Shown one piece after another: positions 7,559 through 16,007 of a stretch of DNA of 64,000 nucleotides (its first letter is position 1; each line of letters starts with the position of its first letter). The DNA is from Saprospiraceae bacterium (lineage in GTDB: Bacteria; Bacteroidota; Bacteroidia; Chitinophagales; Saprospiraceae). A model generated the notes under the pieces. It saw nothing but the letters and a program-made list of their open reading frames with translations. It was not told the origin of the DNA and did no database searches. The DNA is taken from the NCBI GenBank assembly GCA_019187225.1, contig JABAQQ010000022.1:21011-85010 (forward strand). Reading direction: 5' to 3'. A program made the translations under genes and the position numbers.

Positions 7559-9466
7559 TCACACAAACAACGTCAACAACAACAGCACCGCTCCCGCCAC
7601 CATTCCAAGCAGGTAGTATTCAATATTCCCATTCTGCAATTTCCGAAACTCGGCCCCCAACCGCTGCACTCCTGCGCCGATGCCGTTCACGAGGCCGTCT
7701 ATCCCCTGAATATCAACGTAGTAATGCAGGAAACGCGAGAGTTTTTGAATGGGGCGCACGAACAGGAAGTCGTAAATTTCATCCACATAAAACTTGTTCG
7801 CAATTACTCTTGTCAGACCGGTTTGTTCGGCATCCGGTACCGGGAGGTTCGACTTTTTGCCATAGATAAAATACGAAGCGATAATGATAGCCACTGCCAG
7901 CGAAGTAGTGAAGGTCATCAGTGTCCACTCCGTCGAAGGTTCGAGGTGCAATTCGGCCATCGGGATTACCGCAGTGCCCGAAGCGCCCATCCCCGAAAAC
8001 CAATGCGCTAACCATTGATCATTGCCGAGGTGCAGGAAGTGCGGCGTGTTCAGAAAACCGCCCACGACCGAAAGCACCGCCAGAATGACGAGCGGCACGG
8101 TCATCACCGCCGGGCTTTCGTGGAGGTGGTGTTTTTGTTCCGAAGTGCCGCGAAACTCGCCGAAAAAGGTGACGTAGAGCAGGCGGCACATATAGATCGC
8201 TGTGAACATCGCGCCCAAACCGGCCAGTCCCCACCAGAGTTTGCCGCCGTTCGCCCAGGTGAAGGCGAAAATTTCATCTTTCGAGAAAAAGCCCGACAGC
8301 AGCGGGAAACCGGAAATGGCGAAGGTGCCAATCAGGAATACCCAAAAAGTAATGGGCATTGCCTTTCGCAGGCCACCCATGTTGCGGATGTCTTGTTCTC
8401 CACCCATGCCGTGAATCACCGAGCCCGCCGCGAGGAAGAGCAGGGCTTTGAAAAATGCGTGCGTGGTGACGTGAAACATCGCGCTGGCGTAAGCGCCCAT
8501 GCCGAGCGCCACGAACATCAGGCCCAATTGAGACACCGTGGAATAGGCCAGCACTTTTTTGATGTCGTTTTGCCGGAGGCCAATAATCGCTGCGAAAATG
8601 CAAGTGATGAGACCGATTACGGCCACGAACTGCATGGCATCAGGCGATAGCGAGTAGAGCGGGTTGCAACGTGCCACGAGATACACGCCCGCCGTCACCA
8701 TCGTAGCGGCGTGGATGAGTGCGGAGACGGGCGTCGGGCCGGCCATGGCGTCGGGCAACCAGGTGTAGAGCGGGATTTGGGCGCTTTTGCCCATCGCGCC
8801 GATGAAAAGTAGCAGGCAAATAGCGGTCACCACGCCTGCTTCCAGGCGTACCGTCGGTAAAGCGCCAAATATATCCGAATAGTTGATACTACCAAAGGTT
8901 CTGAATATCAGGAAAATACCGATCAACAGCCCCAAGTCGCCGATGCGGTTCATGATGAACGCCTTGTTCGCCGCCTTGACGTATTCGCGGTTTTTGTTCC
9001 AGAACCCGATGAGCAGGTAGGAGCACAAGCCCACGCCTTCCCAGCCGAAAAACAGCATCAGGAAATTGTCGCCCATCACCAGCAGCAGCATCGAAAAAAT
9101 GAACAGGTTGAGGTAGGCGAAAAACTTCCAGAAGGCCTCGTCGTCGTGCATATATCCGATGCTGTACACGTGGATCAGGAAACCCACGCCCGTGACAATC
9201 AGCATCATCCACACGGAAAGATGGTCCACAAGGAAGCCGAAATTGACCGCGAGGCTATCCACCGTGAAGAAATTGTACAGCACCGAGTGAATCGCTCCGC
9301 TCGCGGCGACCTGGTTGAAACACGCCACGCTCAGCAGGAACGAAGCCAGCAAAGTGCCGGAGCCAATGAAGCCGACGACACTTTTCGGCAGGCGGCTGCC
9401 GAACAAGCCGTTGACAAGAAACCCGATGAAGGGCAGGAAGGGGATGAGTGGTATGAGTTGGTTCAT
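7559..9466 (-). CDS. nuoL: NADH-quinone oxidoreductase subunit L
   Basis: This 635-residue protein is the distal proton-pumping subunit of complex I in the inner membrane and has normal length. Landmarks are MLFFGWEGVGLCSYLLIGFW with the helix-5 glutamate, IPLYTWLPDAMAGPTPVSAL, HAATMVTAGVYLVARC, and KKVLAYSTVSQLGLMFVALG with the conserved lysine. A long hydrophilic and amphipathic C-terminal part precedes the last membrane helix (VAGAVLLLLTLFV), consistent with the lateral helix and the terminal anchor. A large hairpin lies between nuoK and this start, and an inserted nuclease-like gene follows the stop. Confidence 0.97.
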   Translation of the reverse strand: MNQLIPLIPFLPFIGFLVNGLFGSRLPKSVVGFIGSGTLLASFLLSVACFNQVAASGAIHSVLYNFFTVDSLAVNFGFLVDHLSVWMMLIVTGVGFLIHVYSIGYMHDDEAFWKFFAYLNLFIFSMLLLVMGDNFLMLFFGWEGVGLCSYLLIGFWNKNREYVKAANKAFIMNRIGDLGLLIGIFLIFRTFGSINYSDIFGALPTVRLEAGVVTAICLLLFIGAMGKSAQIPLYTWLPDAMAGPTPVSALIHAATMVTAGVYLVARCNPLYSLSPDAMQFVAVIGLITCIFAAIIGLRQNDIKKVLAYSTVSQLGLMFVALGMGAYASAMFHVTTHAFFKALLFLAAGSVIHGMGGEQDIRNMGGLRKAMPITFWVFLIGTFAISGFPLLSGFFSKDEIFAFTWANGGKLWWGLAGLGAMFTAIYMCRLLYVTFFGEFRGTSEQKHHLHESPAVMTVPLVILAVLSVVGGFLNTPHFLHLGNDQWLAHWFSGMGASGTAVIPMAELHLEPSTEWTLMTFTTSLAVAIIIASYFIYGKKSNLPVPDAEQTGLTRVIANKFYVDEIYDFLFVRPIQKLSRFLHYYVDIQGIDGLVNGIGAGVQRLGAEFRKLQNGNIEYYLLGMVAGAVLLLLTLFV

Positions 9467-9480
9467 CTTTTTATCGCGGG

Positions 9481-9550
9481 AATGGATTTGAAACCGGGAG
9501 TTGAAAAATTTTTGAAGGAAAATTTTTCAACTCCCGGTTTCAAATCCATT
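9481..9550. repeat. 32-bp perfect inverted repeat between nuoK and nuoL
   Basis: The left arm 9481-9512 and right arm 9519-9550 are exact reverse complements, with a 6-base loop (TGAAGG). The arms contain GGATTTGAAACCGGGAGTTG and an A/T-rich stretch next to the loop. RNA from either strand would fold into a very stable hairpin about 14 bases before the nuoL start. No T-run follows, so it is not a textbook terminator. A role in RNA processing or stability, or a small palindromic mobile element, is possible. Confidence 0.95.
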
Positions 9551-9598
9551 TACAGATTTAAGTTGATGGCGTTTGTTTTTGAACAACTTTAAAAACTT

Positions 9599-9652
9599 TT
9601 AGAACCCCTTGTTGTCTTCTCTTTTTTTGACGATACGGACGACTTTTTCCAT
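9599..9652 (-). pseudogene. 17-codon gene remnant between nuoK and the hairpin
   Basis: The frame reads MEKVVRIVKKREDNKGF and a stop. From memory, it resembles the first residues of small Bacteroidota proteins of about 70 residues that accompany nucleotidyltransferase genes. No continuation is visible in another frame before the 9481-9550 hairpin. This is at most the stump of such a gene. The rest of the interval up to nuoL is the hairpin. Confidence 0.3.
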
Positions 9653-9669
9653 GTTCCGGCGTACATTCT

Positions 9670-9990
9670 TTAATTTCTCAATTTATCCAGCAAGGCAATG
9701 TCCGTGCTTTTCGTATTCCGGTAAATCATCACCAGAATGCCCAGCCCGACCGCCGCTTCAGCCGCCGCGACGACCATGATGAAAAACACCATGATTTGCC
9801 CTTGTGCGTCGTTGAGGTAGGTGGAAAAAGCGGCCAGCAGGAGGTTCACGGCGTTGAGCATGAGTTCGACGCACATGAGCACGACGATGGCGTTGCGCCG
9901 AATGAGCACGCCGAACACGCCGACGACGAACAGCACTGTGCTGAGCCAGACGTAGTAGTCAATGGGGACGGATTTTATCGTTTCGAGCAT
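9670..9990 (-). CDS. nuoK: NADH-quinone oxidoreductase subunit K
   Basis: This 106-residue membrane subunit of complex I (ND4L homologue) has three helices and carries the two membrane glutamates of the proton path: IVVLMCVELMLNAVNLLL and MVVAAAEAAVGLGILVMIYR. Length and motif spacing are normal for the family. It is separated from nuoJ by a 193-codon gene of unknown function. The start at 9988-9990 begins MLETIKSVPIDYYVWLS. Confidence 0.96.
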   Translation of the reverse strand: MLETIKSVPIDYYVWLSTVLFVVGVFGVLIRRNAIVVLMCVELMLNAVNLLLAAFSTYLNDAQGQIMVFFIMVVAAAEAAVGLGILVMIYRNTKSTDIALLDKLRN

Positions 9991-10034
9991 GATTTTTTAT
10001 TTGCGAGTTATCTGACTAAAACATGATTTTTTGT

Positions 10035-10616
10035 TTAAAATGGCTTTTTTGAAGCCCAAATGAGGTTTCCGTCAAAGTCAATTTTGTATTTTTCGTATTC
10101 AAAGTCGGTCAATTCGATATAGTCCGAATGTATGACAAGGGAGTTCTCGTCCTTTAATGTAACAAACATATCCCGACCGCTAAATTTCCATTTCGGGTTT
10201 CCGTTTTTATCGAGCCGGGTGATTTCCAATTCTCCATGAACCAGGTAATCTTCCTCTAATTTGAAGATTTGAAAACACGTTGCCGGGTCGGCTTGGGTTT
10301 TCCATTTGAGTTCCAAATTCGGGAGCGACAAACAAAAAACCGTGTCGCTGCAACAAACTACCAGCCGGTCATTCTCCAGAATTATCGAAGTTTTATGAGG
10401 GCTTGTTTTGCCGCCTGTTCCGAGTAAAACGCAGCCGTTTATGGCCTGGTCATCTTCGTCTTCGTAAATTTTGATTCCATGTTTCCACCAGCCACCCCTT
10501 TCGCCCGTTGAAAAATACTGTTTTGGATAATTGAAAATGTTGTCTGTCGAGGCGTAATTGTAATTCGGATCATCAAATATTTCGATTGTGAAACCTTCCC
10601 ATTTGTATTTGTTCAT
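10035..10616 (-). CDS. Unknown protein with beta-propeller-like strands
   Basis: This 193-residue protein has no signal peptide or membrane segment. It is rich in aromatic and charged residues and contains short strand-turn repeats such as VVCCSDTVFCLSLPNLELKW, LEITRLDKNGNPKWKF and YKIDFDGNLIWASKKPF. These resemble blades of PQQ- or WD-type propellers, but only two or three are visible. I recognise no family. It is inserted between nuoJ and nuoK in operon orientation, 31 bp after the nuoJ stop. A cytoplasmic binding or immunity-type protein is possible but speculative. Confidence 0.55.
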   Translation of the reverse strand: MNKYKWEGFTIEIFDDPNYNYASTDNIFNYPKQYFSTGERGGWWKHGIKIYEDEDDQAINGCVLLGTGGKTSPHKTSIILENDRLVVCCSDTVFCLSLPNLELKWKTQADPATCFQIFKLEEDYLVHGELEITRLDKNGNPKWKFSGRDMFVTLKDENSLVIHSDYIELTDFEYEKYKIDFDGNLIWASKKPF

Positions 10617-10647
10617 GGTTGAAGAAGATAGTAGTATGGGGAAAACC

Positions 10648-11148
10648 TTACACCTTCAAATCCCTCTTCCCCACCAGTACCGCCCCCACCATTGCGGCCA
10701 GAAACAAAATCCCTGCAATCTCGAACGGCACCACGAAGTCGGTGAACAACGCCTTGCCGAGGTTTTCCACCAGCCCGACCGAGCCATCGGCAGTTTCGGG
10801 AATATTCACCTGTATACTGCCGCGCAGGGCGCCCACCAGCGTCACCAGTAAAAGCCCTGCTGCGATGGCTGCGCTCAGTTTCCAGCCGTTCGATTTTTGC
10901 GGCTCGGTGTCGGCATTCAGGTTGAGCAACATCAGCACGAAAAGGAACAGCACCATGATCGCCCCGGCATACACGATGATGTGCACGACGGCGAGGAATT
11001 GCGCGTTGAGCAGCACGTATTGCCCGGCTATCGAAAAGAAAGTAAGGATCAGGTAGATAACGCTGTGCACGGGGTTCCTGGTGAACACCATGAGCAATGC
11101 GGTGATGACTGAAATGACCGCCAGGGTCAGGAAAATGTAGAGCGTCAT
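10648..11148 (-). CDS. nuoJ: NADH-quinone oxidoreductase subunit J
   Basis: This 166-residue membrane subunit of complex I (ND6 homologue) has five hydrophobic helices. The conserved third-helix region appears as LAVVHIIVYAGAIMVLFLFV, preceded by NPVHSVIYLILTFFSIAGQY. The C-terminal helix (FEIAGILFLAAMVGAVLVG) and the short basic tail KRDLKV are typical. An antiporter gene lies between it and nuoI, and an unknown gene between it and nuoK. Confidence 0.96.
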   Translation of the reverse strand: MTLYIFLTLAVISVITALLMVFTRNPVHSVIYLILTFFSIAGQYVLLNAQFLAVVHIIVYAGAIMVLFLFVLMLLNLNADTEPQKSNGWKLSAAIAAGLLLVTLVGALRGSIQVNIPETADGSVGLVENLGKALFTDFVVPFEIAGILFLAAMVGAVLVGKRDLKV

Positions 11149-11181
11149 GTTGTTGGTTTCGCTTTGCGCAAAGGTCGGAAT

Positions 11182-12132
11182 TCAGGAGACAATCAGGTAA
11201 AGCAAATAAGTGAAATAAATACCGGTAAAAATAACACCCTCTACGCGGGTTACGACGGATTTTGAGAGTGTTCGTGTTGACAAAAAAAGCAGGACGCTTG
11301 CGCCGATGTTCATAAAAGCGTCCACGTTCAATTGGGCGGCATTGTACGACAGCGGCTGAATGATACCACTCACGCCGAGGATAAAAAAGGTGTTGAAAAT
11401 GTTGGAGCCCACCACGTTGCCTACTGCGATATCGGCTTTCTTCTTCAAGGCGGCGATGATGGAGGTAGCCAGTTCGGGCAGTGATGTGCCGACTGCGACA
11501 ACCGTTAGGCCGATCACCCGGTCGCTGATGCCGAATTGGTGGGCCATTCCGCTGGCGCCGTCTACAAACCATTTGCCTCCCAAAAACAAACCGAGCAAGC
11601 CGGCAACAATAAATGTGACGGATTTCCAGGTCGGCAAGAGCAGGACATCTTCCGTGTCATCGGGCGATCGTTTGGCAATTTCAAAGGTATAAACCAGGAA
11701 AATGCTCATAAAACCCAATAATACCAACCCGTCGGAGCGCGAAACCACATTTGCGCTGTTGCCGTCGAGCCACGTGTCGTTGGCCATGATGAGCAGCACC
11801 AGCGCAGCCAGCAAACTCAGCGGAATTTCCTTCCACGTGGTACCGTGATGTACTTTCAGGGGGTAAATAGTGGCTGCAATTCCCAGGATCAGCAGGATAT
11901 TGGCAATGTTGCTGCCCAGGATGTTGCCGATGGCGATGTCGGTTTTACCATCGAGCGTCGCAAAAAGGTTGGCAACCAGTTCAGGGGCAGAAGTGCCGAA
12001 TGCCACTATCGTCAATCCGATCACCAGGTCCGGTACCTTCAGGCTTTTTGCCACCGACGAAGCGCCTTCCACAAGCCACTTCGCGCTGTAAAGCACCAAG
12101 ACCAAGCCGACTGCCAACCAGAGAAAGTCCAT
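11182..12132 (-). CDS. Calcium/sodium antiporter (CaCA family)
   Basis: This 316-residue inner-membrane cation exchanger resembles YrbG and exchanges Ca2+ for Na+ or H+. It has the duplicated family layout. Repeat 1 reads GLTIVAFGTSAPELVANLFA and then AIGNILGSNIANILLILG. Repeat 2 reads GLTVVAVGTSLPELATSIIA and then AVGNVVGSNIFNTFFILG; these are the alpha-repeats that bind the ion. The ATG at 12130-12132 (MDFLWLAVGLVLVLYSAK) is preferred over a 14-residue upstream extension with no membrane character. It sits between nuoI and nuoJ in operon orientation, with no terminal duplication around it. Confidence 0.9.
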   Translation of the reverse strand: MDFLWLAVGLVLVLYSAKWLVEGASSVAKSLKVPDLVIGLTIVAFGTSAPELVANLFATLDGKTDIAIGNILGSNIANILLILGIAATIYPLKVHHGTTWKEIPLSLLAALVLLIMANDTWLDGNSANVVSRSDGLVLLGFMSIFLVYTFEIAKRSPDDTEDVLLLPTWKSVTFIVAGLLGLFLGGKWFVDGASGMAHQFGISDRVIGLTVVAVGTSLPELATSIIAALKKKADIAVGNVVGSNIFNTFFILGVSGIIQPLSYNAAQLNVDAFMNIGASVLLFLSTRTLSKSVVTRVEGVIFTGIYFTYLLYLIVS

Positions 12133-12175
12133 TGTAATTGAAGTAATTAGGTGTCGATTTCTGACAGGTGCCAAG

Positions 12176-12736
12176 TTAGGAAGCCAATTCGACTGCCTTT
12201 TTCTCGGTGAGGTGCTTTTGTCGAACGGTCACATCCACCCGTTTTTCCGGTTCCACGCCTTCCACGAGCAGGTCCTTTCCGAAAATGAAATTCTGCCGTA
12301 CGTAGTCCGCCGGAACGATGCGGTCGGTCAGGAAAATCGCCTCCTTCGGGCAGGCTTCTTCGCACAGGCCGCAAAAGATGCAGCGCAGCATATTGATCTC
12401 ATACACGGCTGCGTATTTCTCTTCCCGGTAAAGGTTCTCCTCGCCTTTTTTGCGCTCAGCGGCCTCCATCGTGATGGCTTCCGCCGGGCAGGCTACAGCA
12501 CATAAGCCACAGGCCGTACAGTTTTCGCGGCCCTGCGCGTCGCGTTTGAGCACGTGCCAACCGCGGTACACCGGCGCGAAGGGGCGTTTTACTTCCGGGT
12601 AGTTCAGCGCGTTTTTCTTCCGGAAAAAATGCTTGATCGTCGTCCACATTCCCGCCAGCACAGCGGGCAGGTAAATGCGCTCCCAGAAGGACATTTTTTT
12701 GTTGACGACGTTTTTCGAGCGGTTGGTGAGTTGCAT
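12176..12736 (-). CDS. nuoI: NADH-quinone oxidoreductase subunit I
   Basis: This 186-residue peripheral-arm subunit of complex I carries two [4Fe-4S] clusters (N6a and N6b) that pass electrons towards NuoB. Both cluster motifs are complete: CTACGLCAVACPAEAI and CIFCGLCEEACPKEAI. The N-terminal amphipathic segment (WERIYLPAVLAGMWTTIKHF) would lie on the membrane. The short spacer to nuoH contains a repeated word, AATGTGGTCAA, and no gene. Confidence 0.97.
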   Translation of the reverse strand: MQLTNRSKNVVNKKMSFWERIYLPAVLAGMWTTIKHFFRKKNALNYPEVKRPFAPVYRGWHVLKRDAQGRENCTACGLCAVACPAEAITMEAAERKKGEENLYREEKYAAVYEINMLRCIFCGLCEEACPKEAIFLTDRIVPADYVRQNFIFGKDLLVEGVEPEKRVDVTVRQKHLTEKKAVELAS

Positions 12737-12773
12737 ATTTAATGTGCGAATGTGGTCAATGTGTGAAATGTGG

Positions 12774-13808
12774 TCAATTTGAAAACAACAACACCCCCGC
12801 TCCCGTCAGCACCATATTCAGAATCGCCAGCGGGATGAGCGATTTCCAGCCGAGGCGCATCAGTTGGTCGTAGCGGAAGCGCGGGATTGTCCAGCGGATC
12901 CACATGAACACGAAGATGAAGAAGAAGGTCTTGGCCAGCAGCACGATCGGTCCCATGAGGCCGCCCAACCATCCCGGATCAATGCCGGGGAAATTGTAGC
13001 CGCCAAAGTAGAGCGTCGAGATGACCGCGCAGGAAATGAACATGTTGATGTATTCCGCGAATAAATAAAAACCGAGTTTCATCGAACTGTATTCCGTGTG
13101 GTAGCCGCCGATGAGTTCCGTTTCACATTCGGCCATGTCGAAGGGGGCGCGGTTGCATTCGGCGAGGCTGCACACAAAAAATATAAGGAAGCCGAGCGGC
13201 TGATACCAGATGTTCCAGTTGAACCCCGCCTGCTGTGCAGCCATTTCTTTCAGGCTCAGGGTGCCGGTGAGCATCACTACGGCGATGATGGCAAGTCCCA
13301 TTGCCAGTTCATAAGAAACCATCTGTGCCGACGCGCGGATGGCGCCGTACAGCGAATATTTGTTGTTCGATGCCCAGCCGCCCACCATGATGCCGTAAAC
13401 GCCCAGCGACGTGAAGCCCATAATGTAAAGGATGCCGATGTTGAGGTCGGCGACTTGCAGGTCAACGGGAGTGCCGAATAATGTGAGTTGGGTGCCCCAG
13501 GGAATGACTGCGCTCGTCATCAATGCCACGAACATAAATGCTCCCGGCGCGAGGATATATAGCCAGCGCTCGGCAGCATTGGGCATGAAGTCCTCCTTGG
13601 TGAACATCTTCGCGCCATCCACCAAGGGTTGCAGCAAGCCGAACGGTCCCGCGCGGTTAGGGCCCAGGCGGTCTTGCAGGAAGGCGGCGACTTTGCGTTC
13701 ACCGTAAGTGGAGTAAGCGGCCACCCCCAGCGTAAGTCCGAACAACACAAGGATGAGGATGATCTTTTCAGTCAGCAATGCGAGGGTGATGAGTAAAAGT
13801 GCGGTCAT
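12774..13808 (-). CDS. nuoH: NADH-quinone oxidoreductase subunit H
   Basis: This 344-residue membrane subunit of complex I (ND1 homologue) forms part of the quinone chamber. Clear signatures are GPNRAGPFGLLQPLVDG in the first loop; LAECNRAPFDMAECETEL with the acidic residues facing the quinone site, followed by GGYHTEYSSMKLG; and WIRWTIPRFRYDQLM near the end. It has eight hydrophobic helices and normal length. It begins 8 bp after the inserted Uma2-like gene. Confidence 0.97.
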   Translation of the reverse strand: MTALLLITLALLTEKIILILVLFGLTLGVAAYSTYGERKVAAFLQDRLGPNRAGPFGLLQPLVDGAKMFTKEDFMPNAAERWLYILAPGAFMFVALMTSAVIPWGTQLTLFGTPVDLQVADLNIGILYIMGFTSLGVYGIMVGGWASNNKYSLYGAIRASAQMVSYELAMGLAIIAVVMLTGTLSLKEMAAQQAGFNWNIWYQPLGFLIFFVCSLAECNRAPFDMAECETELIGGYHTEYSSMKLGFYLFAEYINMFISCAVISTLYFGGYNFPGIDPGWLGGLMGPIVLLAKTFFFIFVFMWIRWTIPRFRYDQLMRLGWKSLIPLAILNMVLTGAGVLLFSN

Positions 13809-13816
13809 AGCGCGTC

Positions 13817-14458
13817 TTATTGTTGAATATCAGGGTTAATGCCTTCTTCTGCTAAGTATTTTCCGATGTTGAAAGAGACGCCTTCGATGAGTTCTATATC
13901 TTTATCCCAATCAATGATCTGCCAGTTTTTATCAGGTTCAGCGACGATTACTTTTTTACTTTTCGACATTACCCAGATGAGTTTTCGTGTGCCGAATTCA
14001 AATAATTTTTTGGTTTTCAGACCGATAAACTGCATGTCGCTCATATTGCCTTCTTCCCATTCAGCCTGAACATCAATTTTGATGACGCAATAAGCAGGGA
14101 CATCGACATACTTAGTCGTTATTTTTTCGGCGGTCAATACTTTGCGTTCGAAGACGGAAATGTCGAGTGAAAAATTATTGCGATGACCGAGGTGATTGCC
14201 AGTTTCACCGGAGAAAATCCTGTATTTTTTCCGGTCTAATTTGTTGAGCACCTGATAAGTAAAATACTCAATAAGAAAGGCCTGTAATCCGCTGTACCCC
14301 GTAATGTCTTCAAAAGTTTTTTTACCACTTAATACTTGCCGGTAGCCCTGATAATAGAATTTCTTCCCGTCAATGATTTCTTTGACCAGGTAATCAGGCA
14401 CCTTCCGCTTGCGCGCGGGTGGGCGACCTTGTTGTTCGACTGCTTGTGCTGCTTGCAT
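13817..14458 (-). CDS. Uma2-like (DUF820) PD-(D/E)XK family protein
   Basis: This 213-residue protein resembles the Uma2/DUF820 endonuclease-like family. It has VPDYLVKEIIDGKKFYYQGY at the N-terminus, then NFSLDISVFERKVLTAEKIT, VPAYCVIKIDVQAEWEEG, and FGTRKLIWVMSKSKKVIVAE. The Asp in LDISVF and the Asp/Glu in KIDVQAE fit the nuclease core, but catalysis is not proven. The ATG at 14456-14458 is chosen over a GTG at 14464 because a TACTTTTG promoter box overlaps that GTG. It lies between nuoG and nuoH. The natural role of the family is poorly known. Confidence 0.7.
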   Translation of the reverse strand: MQAAQAVEQQGRPPARKRKVPDYLVKEIIDGKKFYYQGYRQVLSGKKTFEDITGYSGLQAFLIEYFTYQVLNKLDRKKYRIFSGETGNHLGHRNNFSLDISVFERKVLTAEKITTKYVDVPAYCVIKIDVQAEWEEGNMSDMQFIGLKTKKLFEFGTRKLIWVMSKSKKVIVAEPDKNWQIIDWDKDIELIEGVSFNIGKYLAEEGINPDIQQ

Positions 14459-14463
14459 ATCCA

Positions 14464-14471
14464 CAAAAGTA
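14464..14471 (-). promoter_or_regulatory. Bacteroidota -7 box (TACTTTTG) before the Uma2-like gene
   Basis: On the minus strand this reads TACTTTTG, an exact match to the Bacteroidota TAnnTTTG element. Its last G is only 5 bases before the ATG at 14458, so the transcript would be almost leaderless. It would give the inserted gene a promoter of its own inside the nuo operon. Confidence 0.5.
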
Positions 14472-14531
14472 GTTTTTATTTCGGCGAAAATTCCATTTTA
14501 TAGAAAAGTCGTCTTTCTCAACTCATCATGC

Positions 14532-15464
14532 TCAGCGCACCGTTAGCGCCTGTCCCTCATAATGGTTCTGCGAGATCACCGAATGCCGGTCAATGTCGCG
14601 CGGGCCCTCGATCGTCCAATCATTAATGCTCTTTTTTTCGAAACGGCAGGTGTTGCAAATAAAATCGTGCACTTCGCCGTATTTGTCTTTGCGGGCGGTG
14701 ACGCGGTAAATTTCATTGCCATACATCCATACAACGGCTTTGCCGGAACAAGTCGGGCAATCGCGGTGCGCGTCCATCGGATTGAGGAACCACACCCGGC
14801 TTTTGAAGCGGAAGGTGCGGTCGGTCAGGGCGCCGACGGGGCACACGTCTATCATATTGCCCGAAAAGTCGTTGTCAATCGCTTTTTCGATGTACGTGCT
14901 GATCTCGGCGTGGTCGCCGCGACTGAGGACACCGTGAACGCGCTCCGGCGTCAGTTGATTGGCTACCATCACGCATCTGTAACACAGGATGCAACGCGTC
15001 ATGTGCAGTTTGATGTAGGGGCCAATGTCAATTTTCTCAAAAGTTCGGCGCTCGAACTCGTAGCGGGTTGATTCCAGGCCGTGCTCGAACGACAGATCCT
15101 GTAAATGACACTCTCCTGCCTGGTCGCAGATCGGGCAGTCGAGCGGGTGGTTGATGAGCAGGAACTCGACCACGCCGCGGCGGGCATTGAGCACCTCGTC
15201 GCTGGTGATGTTGGCGACTTCCATACCGTCCATGACCGTTTGCTGGCACGAAGCCACGAGTTTGGGCATGGGGCGCGGGTCTTTTTCCGAGCCTTTGGTT
15301 ACTTTCACAAGGCAGGTGCGGCACTTGCCGCCGGAACCTTTGAGCGTGGAGTAGTAGCACATGGCGGGCGGCACGATGTCGCCGCCGATTTGCCGCGCCG
15401 CGTTCAGGATGGTGGTGCCTTCGGGCACTTCGACTTCAAAGTTGTCTATTTTTACTTTGGGCAT
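14532..15464 (-). CDS. nuoG: NADH-quinone oxidoreductase subunit G, short form
   Basis: This 310-residue iron-sulfur subunit of the peripheral arm begins MPKVKIDNFEVEVPEGTTIL at the ATG at 15464; an upstream extension lies in repeat DNA. Cluster ligands are visible: CYYSTLKGSGGKCRTCLV ([2Fe-2S] N1b), CPICDQAGECHLQDLS (the His/Cys-ligated N5 region), and CILCYRCVMVAN with CPVGALTD ([4Fe-4S]). Two further CxxC pairs (CPTCSGK, CNTCRFEKK) follow. The large molybdopterin-type domain of E. coli NuoG is absent, which is usual for short NuoG proteins in this phylum and is not a truncation. Confidence 0.95.
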   Translation of the reverse strand: MPKVKIDNFEVEVPEGTTILNAARQIGGDIVPPAMCYYSTLKGSGGKCRTCLVKVTKGSEKDPRPMPKLVASCQQTVMDGMEVANITSDEVLNARRGVVEFLLINHPLDCPICDQAGECHLQDLSFEHGLESTRYEFERRTFEKIDIGPYIKLHMTRCILCYRCVMVANQLTPERVHGVLSRGDHAEISTYIEKAIDNDFSGNMIDVCPVGALTDRTFRFKSRVWFLNPMDAHRDCPTCSGKAVVWMYGNEIYRVTARKDKYGEVHDFICNTCRFEKKSINDWTIEGPRDIDRHSVISQNHYEGQALTVR

Positions 15465-15477
15465 ATCGTTGTTTTTA

Positions 15478-15615
15478 ACACAGAGAAAACAGAGGTAAAA
15501 CACGGAGAACCACCGAGAAAAAATCTCTGCGAAACTCTGTGAAAACTCTCTGTGTACTCTGTGTTTAATTTTTTTTCTAACACAGAGAACGCAGAGTTAA
15601 ATCACAGAGAGGCAC
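15478..15615. repeat. cacagag inverted-word repeat, nuoG side of GxxExxY gene
   Basis: The stretch is built from variants of AACACAGAGAA and its reverse complement. Examples are AACACAGAGAAAACAGAGG, CTCTGTGTACTCTGTGTTT and AACACAGAGAACGCAGAG. It can fold into imperfect hairpins on either strand. With the block at 16008-16225 it brackets the GxxExxY gene, and nuoG must be expressed through it. Confidence 0.8.
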
Positions 15616-15619
15616 GGAG

Positions 15620-15997
15620 TTAGAATCCGTTGATTACTCGTTTGACTCCATCTTTCAGTCTCAAAACGTTGAAATTTATGAGCAATCCAAGTTTGTAGTT
15701 TCCGACCCGAAGATAGGTCAGCGTCTGCGCGAGGTAAAGGTCGTTGAGCGCTTCGACTGATTTCAATTCGAGTAAAAGTTGGTTTTCCACGAGCAGGTCA
15801 ATTCGGTGGCCGCAATCCAATTTCACCTCTTCGTAAATGAGCGGAAGCGGTTTTTCTTTTTCCACCATCAACCCGGTTTTTTGAATTTTATGAAACAAAC
15901 ACTCTTTGTAAGCACTCTCCAAAAGTCCCGGCCCGAGGGCGCTGTGGACTTCCATCGCCAAGCCGATTACTTTTCCGGTTAGTTCGTTTTCATTCAT
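15620..15997 (-). CDS. GxxExxY family protein (PD-(D/E)XK-like)
   Basis: This 125-residue protein belongs to the GxxExxY family. The name-giving motif is visible in VHSALGPGLLESAYKECLFH. The central DCGHRIDLLVENQLLLELKS matches the PD-(D/E)XK pattern, with Asp followed by Glu-x-Lys. It ends with TLTYLRVGNYKLGLLINF. The biological role of the family is unknown. The gene is bracketed on both sides by cacagag repeats, which suggests they moved together. It lies between nuoF and nuoG. Confidence 0.9.
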   Translation of the reverse strand: MNENELTGKVIGLAMEVHSALGPGLLESAYKECLFHKIQKTGLMVEKEKPLPLIYEEVKLDCGHRIDLLVENQLLLELKSVEALNDLYLAQTLTYLRVGNYKLGLLINFNVLRLKDGVKRVINGF

Positions 15998-16007
15998 GAT
16001 TACAAAA

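Noticed and set aside
9988-10036. CATGATTTTTTATTT at the nuoK start and a near copy at 10022-10036
   Set aside because: Both copies lie on the same side of the inserted gene, are only 15 bases long and are A/T-rich, so they do not bracket the insert as the nuoD, nuoF and nuoM repeats do.
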